Below are positions 33,408-46,097 of a stretch of DNA of 64,000 nt, piece by piece (position 1 is the stretch's first letter; each line of letters starts with the position of its first letter). Source of the DNA: Crocodylus rhombifer (lineage: Eukaryota > Chordata > Crocodylia > Crocodylidae); the NCBI GenBank assembly GCA_038503035.1, contig JAVSML010024012.1, positions 128,308 to 192,307 of the forward strand. The letters are read 5' to 3'. The translations under genes were made by a program, and so were the position numbers. Under the pieces are notes generated by a model. The model was not told the origin of the DNA. It did no database searches and saw only the letters and a list, made by a program, of their open reading frames with translations.

Positions 33408-33600
33408 CAGGGGTGTAGGTTATAGCCATGTTGGTCTAAGAACATCAGCAGACAAGATATCAGATTTACCCAAAGAACCTTTTATTAGACCAACTCAGAT
33501 AGTTGGAAAAATTCTACTTAGCAAGCTTTCAGGTTTAAATACCCTTTGTCAAGCTGAGGAAGCATCTTCAGTTGGTGTGCGCTCTTCCTGGATGGAATGA
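33408..33600 (+). repeat. Interspersed repeat, class uncertain (DNA element or SINE)
   Basis: The block reads GGTGTAGGTTATAGCCATGT TGGTCTAAG, then CTTTTATTAGACCAACTCAG and AGCAAGCTTTCAGGTTTAAA TACCCTTTGTCAAGCTGAGG. I recognise the word order (GTTGGTCTA, TTTTATTAGACCAACT, AAGCTTTC, CCTTTGTCA) as that of an old interspersed vertebrate repeat. I cannot assign it to a class without a repeat library. Confidence 0.45.
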
Positions 33601-33860
33601 ATGGTAAAGAAGCCAGAGGCTGCCTTTCTTGCATGCAGACCAGACTTTGTTACCATAAAGTGGACATGATCCTTTAGTGAGAACCATTTCTGGCTTTGAA
33701 AATGGTCATACTAATTCAATATCCAACACAGCAGGCAAAATTCTGCTTTCAGATTCTTGTGGCATATCATGGCTCTAATTATCTGCTCTCCCTCCTTAAA
33801 TGAAACTTGCCATGATTAATGCAGATATGGTAAACTGCCTTTATATTGAATACCATAGGA

Positions 33861-34050
33861 CAGGGGTGGGTAAAATGCCGACTGCAGGCCAGATGCAGCC
33901 TGCCAGGCCATTCTATCTGGCCCACAGAGCCCCTAAAAATTTAGAAAATTAATATTTATCTGCCCCAGCTGCCTGTCACGCGGCCCTCAATGGCTTGCCA
34001 AAACTCACTAAGTGGCCCTACACCCAAAATAATAGCCCACTCCTGCCCTG
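33861..34050. mobile_element. Compact hAT-type MITE (about 190 bp)
   Basis: The left end is CAGGGGTGGGTAAAATGCCG. The right end, reverse-complemented, is CAGGGCAGGAGTGGGCTATT. The interior has CAGCCTGCCAGGCCATTCTA and AAGTGGCCCTACACCC, shared with the ends of the 9333-14990 element. It is thus a deletion derivative of the same family. I see no convincing 8-bp target duplication. Confidence 0.75.
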
Positions 34051-34437
34051 GGATCTAGTAGGAATGACAAATGCTGTACAATTATTACATGTCTGCTTTA
34101 AAAGTTTGATATTTCCAGAGAAGCAAAAGATTATTTATGAAACAAAAGGGAAATGGGACTAAACTAGTAAATTCAAAGCCAGGTCCAAATTTAGATCCAT
34201 GGTTTGGCCTATTATTAACATGTGGACTAGGTATTAAGATTGGATCCAGATCCCAACTTTAACAAAGCTTGGGCTGGGAAGGGAGTTCAGACCTATCTAC
34301 AAAATTAGAGACACTCCCAGTCTTTTATGATGTGTCCTGCTCCAATACATGAAGCTAAAAATCTGAAACATCAATATCTGGTCCTCATCTAGCATTTGTA
34401 TTTGCTTAAGAGTTACGCATTAAATGCTTACTACTAG

Positions 34438-35901
<1,464 letters not shown>

Positions 35902-36106
35902 GGACCGTCTTCGTACCACTACCAATGTCTTGGGAGACTCCATTGGTGCAGGAATTGTTGAACATTTGTCACGGCATGAACTAAAGAACAGAGATGCTGA
36001 GATGGGTAATTCTGTGATAGAAGAGAATGAAATGAAGAAACCATATCAACTCATCTCACAGGAAAATGAGAGTGAAAAACCATTAGACAGTGAAACCAAG
36101 ATGTAG
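35902..36106 (+). CDS. SLC1A3: SLC1A3 last exon (10): TM8, substrate-binding DRLR and C-terminus
   Basis: Reading from the second half of the split leucine, this exon gives [60 protein letters not shown] and LDSETKM, with a TAG stop at 36104-36106. Asp and Arg of DRLR in TM8 correspond to the residues that bind the substrate amino and side-chain carboxyl groups in acidic amino acid transporters, so substrate selectivity is intact. The cytoplasmic tail ends in ETKM, a PDZ ligand through which GLAST is known to bind NHERF-type scaffolds. The C-terminal 67 residues align without gaps to the human tail from memory. Confidence 0.97.
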
Positions 36107-38420
36107 GATAAAACAGGCATGTATCCAACACTAGAATTGTGGGAAACATACTTCTCCAATCATTTATACCTTGTTTTCACCAAGCCCATTTAGTCCATGT
36201 TTCTCCCCTTTATGATAGCACTGAATAAGAATTAATCACAAACATTCCAAATTAGCAGTGACCAAGGTGTATGTTGGCATTCTACTTTAAAAAATTAACA
36301 GGCTTCACACTGGTCCTGCAAGAAATGTGTTAACTGATGAAAAATACAAAAAAAGTGTGTATTAAAATCCTAAAAGTCCCCATGTATATGTTACTGAGCT
36401 CCGGAAATGTGACTTCTTTTTTTTTTTAATAAGTTGGAAAGACAAATTAGATAACAGAACCTGAAAAACCATTTTTATTTTTTTAAATACCTATTGCCAT
36501 TTCCAAACACCAATAAGCATGCAGTCAACGATTCCTAACTTGATAACTGAACCAAGATGTATGAACTAACAGGATTGTGGTCTTTCATCTGCTGTCACTT
36601 TTCACCTATGTTATTTCCTTATTCTATACTAGAAGCAGAATAAAGAGAGTCACAGAAAATGAAAGAAAAATAAGGAAGAGATGTTCACATAAAACACTCA
36701 TGAGTAGAGCTTTTACCAGATTGAGCTGAAATATCATTTTTCAGTTGATTTCTTCTAAATAAGACACTTAAGCACTAGCAAGGGCTGATCTTGACAAGCG
36801 CTTATGTTTACTGCTCCCTTTGACCTGTGAAATAAATATTTGCAGGATCTAAGCCCTAGATTGGCTGGTCTTTGATGCAAGAAGTGCATCTTCATCTGTG
36901 TTTGGAAAACACTTAATGCACAGTGGGCATGCTCATAGTCTAAATAGTCTGCAATAGTAAAACAAGCAGAGAGCATCAGCACTTTGTAGGAAGCATTACA
37001 GGCCTGGGAGACGTTGATCAGAAACTAAGGAGATGGAGTTCTGGGTCAGACTCTGTGTTGCAGAAACTACATTGCTGGAAGTCATGACAGAAGGGGCATT
37101 TAAGTGGAAGTCTGCCAATGGCTCGGTCATTCAATTGAGAAGTAGTGAGTCTAATAGCCAAATACACCTTCTTCTACTTGCGAGACAGAACTTACTGTCT
37201 CATTATGAGGTTCCCAAATTTTTGTGGGTTTACCAGCAACATCTCTATTAAAACATAAAGAATACTATTTTAGAAAATTAAACTAATGGGTGCTTTATTA
37301 CTCCTTACTAGAAAAAATATAAATTGCAGAATAGTAAATACATTTATTAAAATGTTGAAAGTATAATAAAAAGAATCTTAAGAGCAATACTGTAGGTCTC
37401 CTTCAGGGAATACAGGAAGAAGGAATAAAAAAGGGAGCTAGTAATAATCTTGTAGCTTTTTTGTCCACTTCATGATTATTCCCTGATGAAGCCCTTTTAT
37501 GAAAAATATTAATTTTATTATTTTCCTTTGTTCTCCTTGTGTCATTGTAGGAGTCAAAGAGTAAAGTTTATAATGCAGTTAGAGATGGGGGACTGAAGGA
37601 GCATGAATAAAAAAAGCACAGCACTTACTGAATGGCCTTTTCTGCACAGAAAACTTTGGTTTAGTTCCAGGTTTTGGTTGGTTTCTTTGTTTTTAAGACA
37701 GAACAGAGATATGTCCTTGCTGCAACCACTACTCACCAAACTTCCATGATTAACACATGTAACTTTTGTCTCTGAAAGAACATAACAACTATAAAGTGAA
37801 AACGTCAGTGTGCTAGTTGAAGGCAGGTCTTTTCCCATGTTTGGAGCCACATGATAGGCTGTTTTTTCGAGGAGTGACAAGTCCTTGTTCATGTGAGTAG
37901 CTTAAGTGGGAATACTTTTACAAGAGTGGTGAGCAGGATTTAACTCAGAGTCCTGAGCAGTAAGAATGCTTTAAACCTGCAACGTTCTTTAAAATTCTCT
38001 AACTGAAAAGTGAAAAAGTGTGATTTTTTTTGCTAACAGAATACAACCCTAGCTTGCAGACACACACATCTTCTGTTTTGTAATTAGAGTTATTTTTATA
38101 TAGATACTGTATTCAGTATGTGTGTATAAAAGTTAACTTTAGAATGGAGTAACAATTTAATTGTTAAAACTCTATTGGGAAATACATTGCAAAGACTTAA
38201 TATAAATGGCTGTCTTTCTATGACATCAGTTGAGAAAAGTGAATTGTGTCACAAAGTATGTGATCTTTTTTACACTAACTTTGTTTCTTATGGAAATCAG
38301 GTATTATAGAGAGATCCCTTTTCCGAGCTCTCATTGGCTCTGCATTTAGAGGCACCCGGTGGGGACTGAAAAACATTACTTTGTAGATGTATTTTCAATA
38401 AAAAATAGTTTTACATTATT
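36107..38420 (+). other. SLC1A3: SLC1A3 3'UTR (inferred end)
   Basis: AT-rich sequence follows the TAG without any repeat that I recognise, consistent with a protected UTR. The nearest good terminator of the transcript is AATAAA at 38397 followed by GGCTGTTGTGCC. A length of about 2.3 kb agrees with the long 3'UTR known for SLC1A3. Earlier AATAAA-type hexamers, such as the one near 36640, could give shorter forms. Confidence 0.6.
38397..38402 (+). terminator. SLC1A3: Probable polyadenylation signal of SLC1A3
   Basis: An AATAAA hexamer is followed within about 25 bases by a GT-rich stretch (GGCTGTTGTG). It is the last strong candidate before an old CR1 begins at 38955. Confidence 0.6.
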
Positions 38421-39445
38421 TGGCTGTTGTGCCATCTTATTCAAATTTTATGTAATGGGGGACTCTTCATGCACATTCAAAACATATAAGGAGACTTAAG
38501 GGTTCCATTGACTTGAGCACTTTTTACCCTGCAGGGTCTTACTGATGCATGAGTATTTCTCCTAGATTCAAATATCCATTTCCTAAACTTTTTCAAGAAC
38601 AAGTGTCCAGTCTTCATGGACAAAACAAATGAAAAAGAACATTAAAGGAAGAAATAAGAAGGGAATATAAGAGAAAAAAAGTGAAAAGTCCAAGTCTGAA
38701 GACAATGTTATAAAGAACTGGGAAATGATTTATCAACTTTGGTACTAATACTGATGACAGCACTGATTTAATGTTTATTATCACAAATGAACAAAGAAAA
38801 ATAAAGTGTGAAAGAAGGTGTGTGATTTGATGGATTAGAACTCAAAATGAGAGAGTGGGTTAATTACATTTTCACTGCTGGATATTTTAGCTAATAATTG
38901 CAGCAACTGTCAATGAAGTTCAGTTCTCTTGAAAATGTAAGTACAAAAATATTTAAAAGCATAGGGTTGGAAGAGATTTCAGGGGTCACATAATTCAACC
39001 CCCTGCACAAATTCAGAATGCACCATTCTTATACCAGACAAATATCTATCTAGCCTGTTTTTGAAAACCCTAATGAAAGGTATTCTACAAATTCCCCAAG
39101 TATCTGGTTCTACTGTCCTACTGTTCTGACAATCAAGCTTTTTCTGAGATTGAATCTAAATCTATTGTGCTAATTTAAACCAACTGCTTCATATCCTGAC
39201 CACTTTGGCAAAGGAAAAGTACTTCTCCATCTTCTTTATGTCAGTCTTTCAACTATTTGAAAACTGTTATCATGTTCCCCTTTAATCTCGTTTTTGCCAC
39301 ACCAAGCCTATCTGGTTCTCTCAAAGTTTTCTTACACAGCTTGCATTCCAACCCTTTACCACCTTTGCTGTTCACATCTGGACCCTTTCCATTTTCCACA
39401 CGTTGTTCTTAAACTGTAGAAGCCAGAACTGCACACAATACTCGG

Positions 39446-39560
39446 AAGCAATGGCTTTCAGCCTGTGGTCTGTGGACCCCTGGGGGTCTGCAGACTATGT
39501 CTAAGGGGTCTGCAAAAGATGACTATGATCAGTCAAAAGTATGCGACTATAAGACCTAAT
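39446..39560. mobile_element. hAT (Charlie-like) fragment inside the old CR1
   Basis: It starts CAATGGCTTTCAGCCTGTGG and continues TGGACCCCTGGGGGTCTGCA GACTATGTCTAAGGGGTC. This is the well-known look of hAT ends (CAGTGGTTCTCAACCTGTGG). The right end is unclear. Confidence 0.6.
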
Positions 39561-39784
39561 CAGCATGGAGTAGACAGATGGTATCCCCTCCTGTGTCTGA
39601 CATGTTATACAGTATAAAATTACATTTGGGGGGTTTTTGGCAATTGTATCTCATTGCTGACTCATGGCGAGTCTGATCTAACAAACCCCCCAGGAACGGT
39701 AAAGTCTGTGATCCAGCAAAATACTTCTCAGCAGTGCTGCTGCCTTTCCAGTCTTCTGCCATCCTGTATTAGTGCAGGGCAGAG

Positions 39785-40130
39785 CATCTTACCCTTGTCC
39801 TAGATCAAGAGCACTGTTCTCCTGCTGCCACATTTCCAAACCCATGGGGCGCCTCAGGCTCTGCACCGGGATTAGAAGCCCAATCCCAGGAAGCAGGGCT
39901 AGCCAGGGGCAGCACTGGGCCCCAGGGCCCAATCCTGCTGTTGGAAGCTGGGAGGGGGTGGTGCCAGGCCCCCAGGGCCCAATCCCAGCATACTGGAAGG
40001 GGCGCAGCCAGGCCCACAGAGCCCAATCCTGGCAGGAGGGAGTGGAACTGGGCCCCAGGGCTTGATCCTGGCATGCAGGGCTCAATATGTTCCCACAATA
40101 TTCATCTAGCCCACAGGGCCAAAAGACTGA
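39785..40130 (-). mobile_element. GC-rich hAT-type fragment with repeated CAGGGCCCAATCC units
   Basis: On the minus strand it begins GTGCTCAGTCTTTTGGCCCT GTGGGCTAGATGAATATT, a hAT-style end. Its interior repeats the unit CAGGGCCCAATCC/GGGATTGGGC about five times with variations (near 39885, 39925, 39975, 40017 and 40057). It interrupts the old CR1. The left limit is approximate. Confidence 0.6.
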
Positions 40131-40555
40131 GCACCCAGATACATTATTCTATTCTTCAATCCATCAAGATCCTTTTGAATTCTAATCCAACCCTCCAAAG
40201 CCCTCCCCATTTTGTGTCATCTTCAAGCTTGATTAGGATGGTCTGTATTTGTGTGTTCAAATTATTAATAAAACTGTTACACAGCACCAGACCCAAACAG
40301 ACCCCTGTGGGACCTTCCTATCCTGATACTGATCAATTTGTAGTTATTCTCTGTCCGCACTTATTCAGTCCATTATGTATCCACCCAACAATAATGGTAT
40401 TTTGCTCCATTTCTCTGGTTTACTTTTGAAAATGTCACATGGGACTATATCAAAACCGTTACTAAATACTACGTCCAAACAACTGCATTATCCCCATCTG
40501 CCAAACCAGCTGTCTTATCAAAGAAGGAAATCAAGTTGTTTTTTTTCTTAAGGAG

Positions 40556-43350
40556 TCAAAAAAGATAGTTTACTTGAAAGCTGTGCCATGGTTCAACTAC
40601 TGAACCATAACTAGAATCGTGTACAAGTATTTTGCCAAGTCTATTACTTCAAGTTTGCAGCTATCAAAGACATTTTCCTTATAGGCACATGTATCCGCAG
40701 CCAAGGAGCCACCATCATTCACTTAACATATAACCGAGCAAGGATGAATAGAAACTTCCACATCTCTCACACATATTGATTCAAACATGGGCTGAACAAA
40801 CTTAGGTTATTTCTTTACAGAATCACCCAGTAAAAACAGATTTACAGGAATATTTTACAACCACACACACACATTTGTATACGCTAAGCAAAATCACAAC
40901 AAGCTATAACACAAGATAAAGGACTGTAGGAAGAAGTCTATGTTGCACCTGGGGCTTGATTGTATAGTCACTGAAATCGATAGCAAAGCTGCCATTAAGT
41001 ACCATTAATGGCACTTAGACATGCTGCTGTCCTCCCAGATTTCCCTAGGGCCACACACTAGTGATGCTCAGGGTGTGAATTCAGCTTACTTCTATTCCTC
41101 TTTTACAATGTCACATCTCCTTCTCCATCTGACTTGTCTCTCATCCACACCCTGCCTCCCTCTCCCCTCCCACATGCACCATTGGCAAAACAGCACTCAA
41201 CCAAAGCCTTTCTGTCCAGAGTATTTGAATTTCTGGACAGCCTTGCATTTGCCTGTGTTTTGAACAGGAACAGGTACTTAATTGTCACAATTATGTTACA
41301 TGGAAAACTAAGGTTAAACCTATGTGTTTCTTCAATATTTAAACATTACTTATAACAAAGGACTTAATAAACTGTAAAACACTAAGTGCAAAACATTTTG
41401 TATGGAATTCTGGCAAGAGTTACAGTGATATAAATGGCACCAGTGACATACTTTCTAATATAATAAATTACTATATTCGTTTTTGTAGCCTTATTAAATG
41501 CCTTGTTACTTCTAGTCTTGCTATCATTATTGGCAGAGTCAAAGAAAGGGTTGCTTTTATTACTTGGAGATCTTGCTTAGGCAGTGGCTGAACCTGTTAA
41601 ATACTGCCCCCTTTACTGAACTGAGGGTCCTAGCATTCTACAGTTTTTTCAATAGAGCTTTTATTTTGGAGTTGGGGTACATAATGACCACCCCATTCAG
41701 AAATGAGAGTTTGTGTCTGTGTAACAGCATGTAAATTGTATAAAGTGAAGCAATTATTCATGTGGAAAACCAATTATGGGCACAGCAAAGTGCTTCTGTC
41801 TCCCTGTCTGAAGTACTGTACATCCACAAATTTCACAGTGAAGTTTGTGGAGGAGTGGTGTTTGGTTCAACTACTGCTAGACCACTTCTTTGATACAACA
41901 GCAAGTACAATGTGCCCAGTGCCAGCCAACTGTAGAGGACATTTTACTTCCAAGTGTGAAATTTTACTGTTTCCCAGAACAGACGATATCGTGCAAGTTG
42001 GGTGTCTGTACCTCTTTCAGGTCTTAGCAGTGTTATGCTATTCAGAAGTCAGCATCAAGTGCAACTATGAAGTAACAAATGGAGAGAAGAAAAAAGCATA
42101 TGGAGCACTACGCAAAATAAAAAACACAGAGGCTTACAACAACAACATCAACATGACAAAGGCAACAACCTAGTACAAATAATGGCCCCAAAACACAGTT
42201 TGGTGGTTTGAGCTCTTAAGAGACCCTCAAATGAATCTATCAGATATAGGTATATAAATTTCACAATTTTTACAGCAGGAACATTTGCTTCCGAAACTAG
42301 AGGTTTCTGTCATTAGACAGCTAGGATTGTGTAAAAAAAAATCCATTTCTCAGTTCAGTAATTATATTCAAGAACAGGGGAAAAAAATATTACTGTGGGT
42401 CAACCTGCAACTAAAGACTTCTGGTTCTTCTCACTGAAACAACAACAAAAATGTTTCAGGCCAAAAAAAGCAATCTTTTCTACCTGAGGTCAACTGTTTT
42501 CCTTCATTTTGGTTTTTTTCTAAACTCTTTTACAAGTTACATTTTGAAACAAAATATTTTAAAATAAATATGGTAACATTTTGTTTTGAAAGTGTAAAAA
42601 TAAAACATTTCTTTTTTTTTAATATTTCCCATGTTTTTGCCTAAATTGATATACTAAATATGACCAAAACATATACAAAGTTAAACTTAACTTCTCAGCA
42701 AAGAAACAATTTGTCTAAACAAATGCTTGTTCTGCTCCTTATACAATCTCTTTACTGCACAGATATTATATCCCTAATTTTCCCCATTGCTTCATTCACT
42801 GTTTCAATTTTGCTATTGGGTATTCCCAATCCTTAAGAGACAGTAATAGGCAACATTCCAGTTCCCTAATATTTTAGTATTTCCCCATATATTGTTGTAA
42901 CATGAAGAATGGCACTCAGTGCCCAAAAACTTATCTAACATCTTTCCCAATTATATGGTTGGTTCAATAAAAGATATCACCAAAATAACCTTGCTTCTTT
43001 TATTATTTCCTGGACTGTTACAGTACCATCTCCAACCCTCCCCTGTTTTGCCACTATTTTATTACAATTGCTGCAAAGGCTTTTTATCCACTTCCTCTGC
43101 CATTTTCCTGCTCCTTAATCCCTTCTCCATCTTCCATTAGATGGAAGAAAGTGGAAGGGAGATGCAAATTTTTCCTAACAACATTCATTTTCTCTATAGC
43201 AAATCTTGCTCACGTATGAAAATTTACTTTTATTTCTTGTGCGTAAAATCCAAGACAACAGCATGAGTTAGGATGTTTCAGTGAAATGTAAGTTATTGTA
43301 ATAAATATTTTGGGTTAAGAAGCCAAAGACTGAACTGAGAATGGAGGCAG
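40556..43350. other. Intergenic stretch, no gene recognised
   Basis: AT-rich intergenic sequence. The one notable frame is 156 codons at 41703-42173 on the + strand, without any domain that I recognise. It contains a (CA)n patch at 40862-40872. I see no splice-linked neighbours. Confidence 0.5.
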
Positions 43351-43545
43351 AATGATCTGCAGGTTAGAGTGCTAGAGTGGAAATCTTCACAGACTCAAAT
43401 TCAATTCCTTTTTCTACCGCAGACTTCCTGTAATAAACATGGGCAAGTCTCTTAGCCTCCTGTTTCTCAGCTTCGTATCTGTAAAATGGGAACAACAACT
43501 AAGACAATGGCTTCAGTACAGCACCTTTTAGAATTTTTAGTTAAT
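43351..43545 (+). repeat. MIR SINE
   Basis: The central text GGGCAAGTCTCTTAGCCTCC, then GTTTCTCAGCTTCGTATCTG TAAAATGGG, is the MIR core in plus orientation. The tRNA-like head (GGTTAGAGTGCTAGAGTGG...) precedes it, with CAGCACCTTTT following. MIRs are ancient amniote CORE-SINEs, so presence in a sauropsid is expected. Confidence 0.85.
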
Positions 43546-43874
43546 TTTATGGCAGAGATAAGGGTGGGAGATGCATCCATGGGGGGTTTACCAAGCATGC
43601 TTGCTGACCACAGCTATAGATTAATGCTACTAAGTGTACTTCCCCAACAGGAAAGCACTCACCCATAGAAGCTGCATTGTGGGGGCTAATGCTGTATGAG
43701 AGCAAGTACCAATCCAAGCCTCTCCAGACTACTGAGCCAAACCACTTTCCTCTTGACCTGCTGTTCCCCAGCTATTCTAATCCTATTCCTCTCCTGAGCA
43801 TAGACTTTTGTGTGATGGTTTTGTGATGTGTGCAGATGGGGACTCAAAGGAGACCACCCAACTTGCTGTCATTT

Positions 43875-43962
43875 ATATGAGCTGAGCCAGGATGTAAGTC
43901 CAGGTCTCCAGAAGAAAAAGACTATGGTACTAACCCACTGTGCCACTTAGCCTCTACAGTGT
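43875..43962 (-). repeat. MIR/tRNA-SINE fragment, reverse orientation
   Basis: ATGAGCTGAGCCAGGATGTA AGTCCAGGTCTCCAG followed by CCACTGTGCCACTTAGCCTC is the reverse-complemented tRNA-related part of a MIR-like SINE. It lies 330 bp from the MIR at 43351 in opposite orientation. Confidence 0.55.
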
Positions 43963-44714
43963 GTAAAAGTTATTCAGCTGCTGCCAGTGCTCCATTTTTG
44001 GATGTCCTATGGCTCTGTAACAATCGACTTGCTAAAAATGGTAAATGTTTCCCAAAGACAGCCAAACTTTGTCCCATTTCCCATTCCACTAGATTCTGCT
44101 GCCATCATGTGGCAAAGATTTTTTTACAAGGAAATAATGCATTCCTTCCGATTTGGAAAACTAAGTTAAACAGCACAAAGATAATGAATAGGATGATAAC
44201 GTACTATAAGTGAACAAAAATCTAGGGCAAGGAGCACTTTTAACATAATTATTATTTACCCCACTAACCTCTGGCTTCTCAGGAGGAACACAATCACTGT
44301 GCAAATCTAACAAACACCAAAGCATCAGTGAGTTTAGCATGTTGTCACTTTTCTCAGTGTTGTAAGATGCTCATTGATGCCACAAAGACCCATGGCCTTA
44401 TAACAAAGCCAATTTCCAGTTGCTGTAGCTGTAGTAATACCTGCATCATGAAATCCCAGAGCATCAAAATATTTGGTATTAAAACTTTTCATGCCCAGTG
44501 TTTCTTCAAGGCCTGCCAAAACAGCCACATTTATCATTCTCTTCTTGAATTTTCAGTGGAACGTTCTCATCAACTAGAAAAGAAAAATCTACAATAATGT
44601 ATTTTAATAATCACTATATCTAGCTTTCTAGTGTATATTTCATGACCAATAACTAAAAAACATAACAATATTTTACATTGTTATGCTCTAAAATAATTAT
44701 TAACAATAATATAT

Positions 44715-44795
44715 TAATTTATTTAATGATAGTAATCAAAGGCCCCAATCAGGGTGCCTTGTGCTAAGTCCTGTACATTCAAGTGCACATACATA
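44715..44795 (-). repeat. Old SINE/LINE tail-like repeat fragment
   Basis: The text AAAGGCCCCAATCAGGGTGC CTTGTGCTAAGTCCTGTACA is the reverse of a widespread vertebrate repeat end that reads TTTGTACAGCRCCTAGCACA followed by ...GGGGCC. A plus-orientation relative lies near 60150-60235. The family is not assigned. Confidence 0.45.
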
Positions 44796-45978
44796 CTGGT
44801 TCTGTTGAGTCTTAAGTAAAAGTAGTTTATTTGCATGCAGGCTTTTTAACTTGTTGTATCCGAGTCTCTCTCAGATAAGACCTGTCTCCATCTCAGAGAT
44901 ATTTGATCAGTTATTATAGAGAACAGCAATATGTAGGATTCTGCTATACTACACAGCACTGGAAGTTGCATCTATTTGGGAAGATGCATTACAGCAATAA
45001 AAATCTTGAGCAGTAAAACTCTGGATGCTTCAAGTATCACATGCATAGTCCCATTCTAATAAGACAGTGACACACAGGCATGCCAGTCTGAGCCACAGAG
45101 TTGTCATCTAGACCTGGTTATGACGTGTGTATGCCAGGGTTACAACTAGTTAATATACCTCAGTCAGATGGCATAGGTCAGTATATAAATGCCTCCAGTG
45201 GCTACTATGCTATCCATAAGCATTCACCTGGCTGGCAGCACAGTATGTTTCTATAAGGCCAGTACATAGTTGTGTCTCAGGTCAGGTAAATAATGGATTC
45301 AGCATCTTTCTCACAACACCTGGGGTAAGTTACTCTCTTCATGGGTGGAGGATTTACGCAAAGAATCTCCTTTTGCATTTGAGTTTCTAGATATAAATCT
45401 TTCAGACATCAAGGAAATAGACACGTTGCTCCGTTCAGAAAATTCCTAGAATAAATTAAATCAAGACCACAGCATTTCCCATTCCACATCAAACTACTTC
45501 TGAACTGACATTGCAAACTTTTGTTACCTTTGTCACCTCTGGAACAATACAAATCAAGAAATCATTAATCACCTAATTCTCTGTGACCACAAGCTAAATT
45601 TTGCTCCCCGATGAAGATACACATTACATCTGCAGGCCACATCCTTGTCTTTGAACCAAGTCTGAGTACAGAGTAGTGGTGCAGGCAGTTCCATGGTGGA
45701 CAGGAAAATGAATTCTTCCCCTAAGGTGCTATTCTACAGCCTCTGAGCTCAAGACCCTCAGACAGATTGCAACTTAATGGATGAATTGCTTTAGAAATAA
45801 ATGTATCAGATCCCCTTCATCACCACACCTGCCTGCCTCATCTTACCCACGAATGCTCTTCAGCAACATGGATAGATCTGTAAAGTGGCACTTTAACATA
45901 CACAGCCATTTTGGGCCTGCTGTAAGAACTTCACTTACCAACTTGTTGCCTCTACAGAACGGCTCTGCAGCACCTGGA
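44796..45978. other. Intergenic stretch, nothing recognised
   Basis: No repeat, RNA gene or coding region that I can support. Confidence 0.4.
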
Positions 45979-46097
45979 GGATGTGTCTACACATGCATTT
46001 AAGTGCGCCTAAATTTAATGTGCATGTGTAGGCATGTACCCTTAATGCTCATTAACTTAGGCTAATGCACATTAAAGCATCATGTGTAGATGCACCC
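45979..46097. mobile_element. Short fold-back MITE (about 120 bp)
   Basis: The left end GGATGTGTCTACACATGCAT and the right end, reverse-complemented GGGTGCATCTACACATGATG, form inverted termini. TTAATGTGCAT/AATGCACATTAA words recur in the interior. No target duplication is obvious. Confidence 0.65.

Larger units (their letters stand above)
38955..40555 (-). mobile_element. Old CR1 LINE, interrupted by two hAT-type pieces
   Basis: Minus-strand CR1 phrases run in order. On the + strand GGTTGGAAGAGATTTCAGGG, ACCCCCTGCACAAA and CAGAACTGCACACAATACTC lie in the left part. CATTGCTGACTCATGGCGAG, CCCCCCAGGAACGG and CAGTGCTGCTGCC lie in the middle (39570-39785). CAAGCTTGATTAGGATGGTC and GGGACTATATCAAAACC lie on the right (40140-40555). 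The interruptions are at about 39446-39560 and 39785-40130. Divergence is high, so this is older than the intronic CR1s. Confidence 0.85.
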
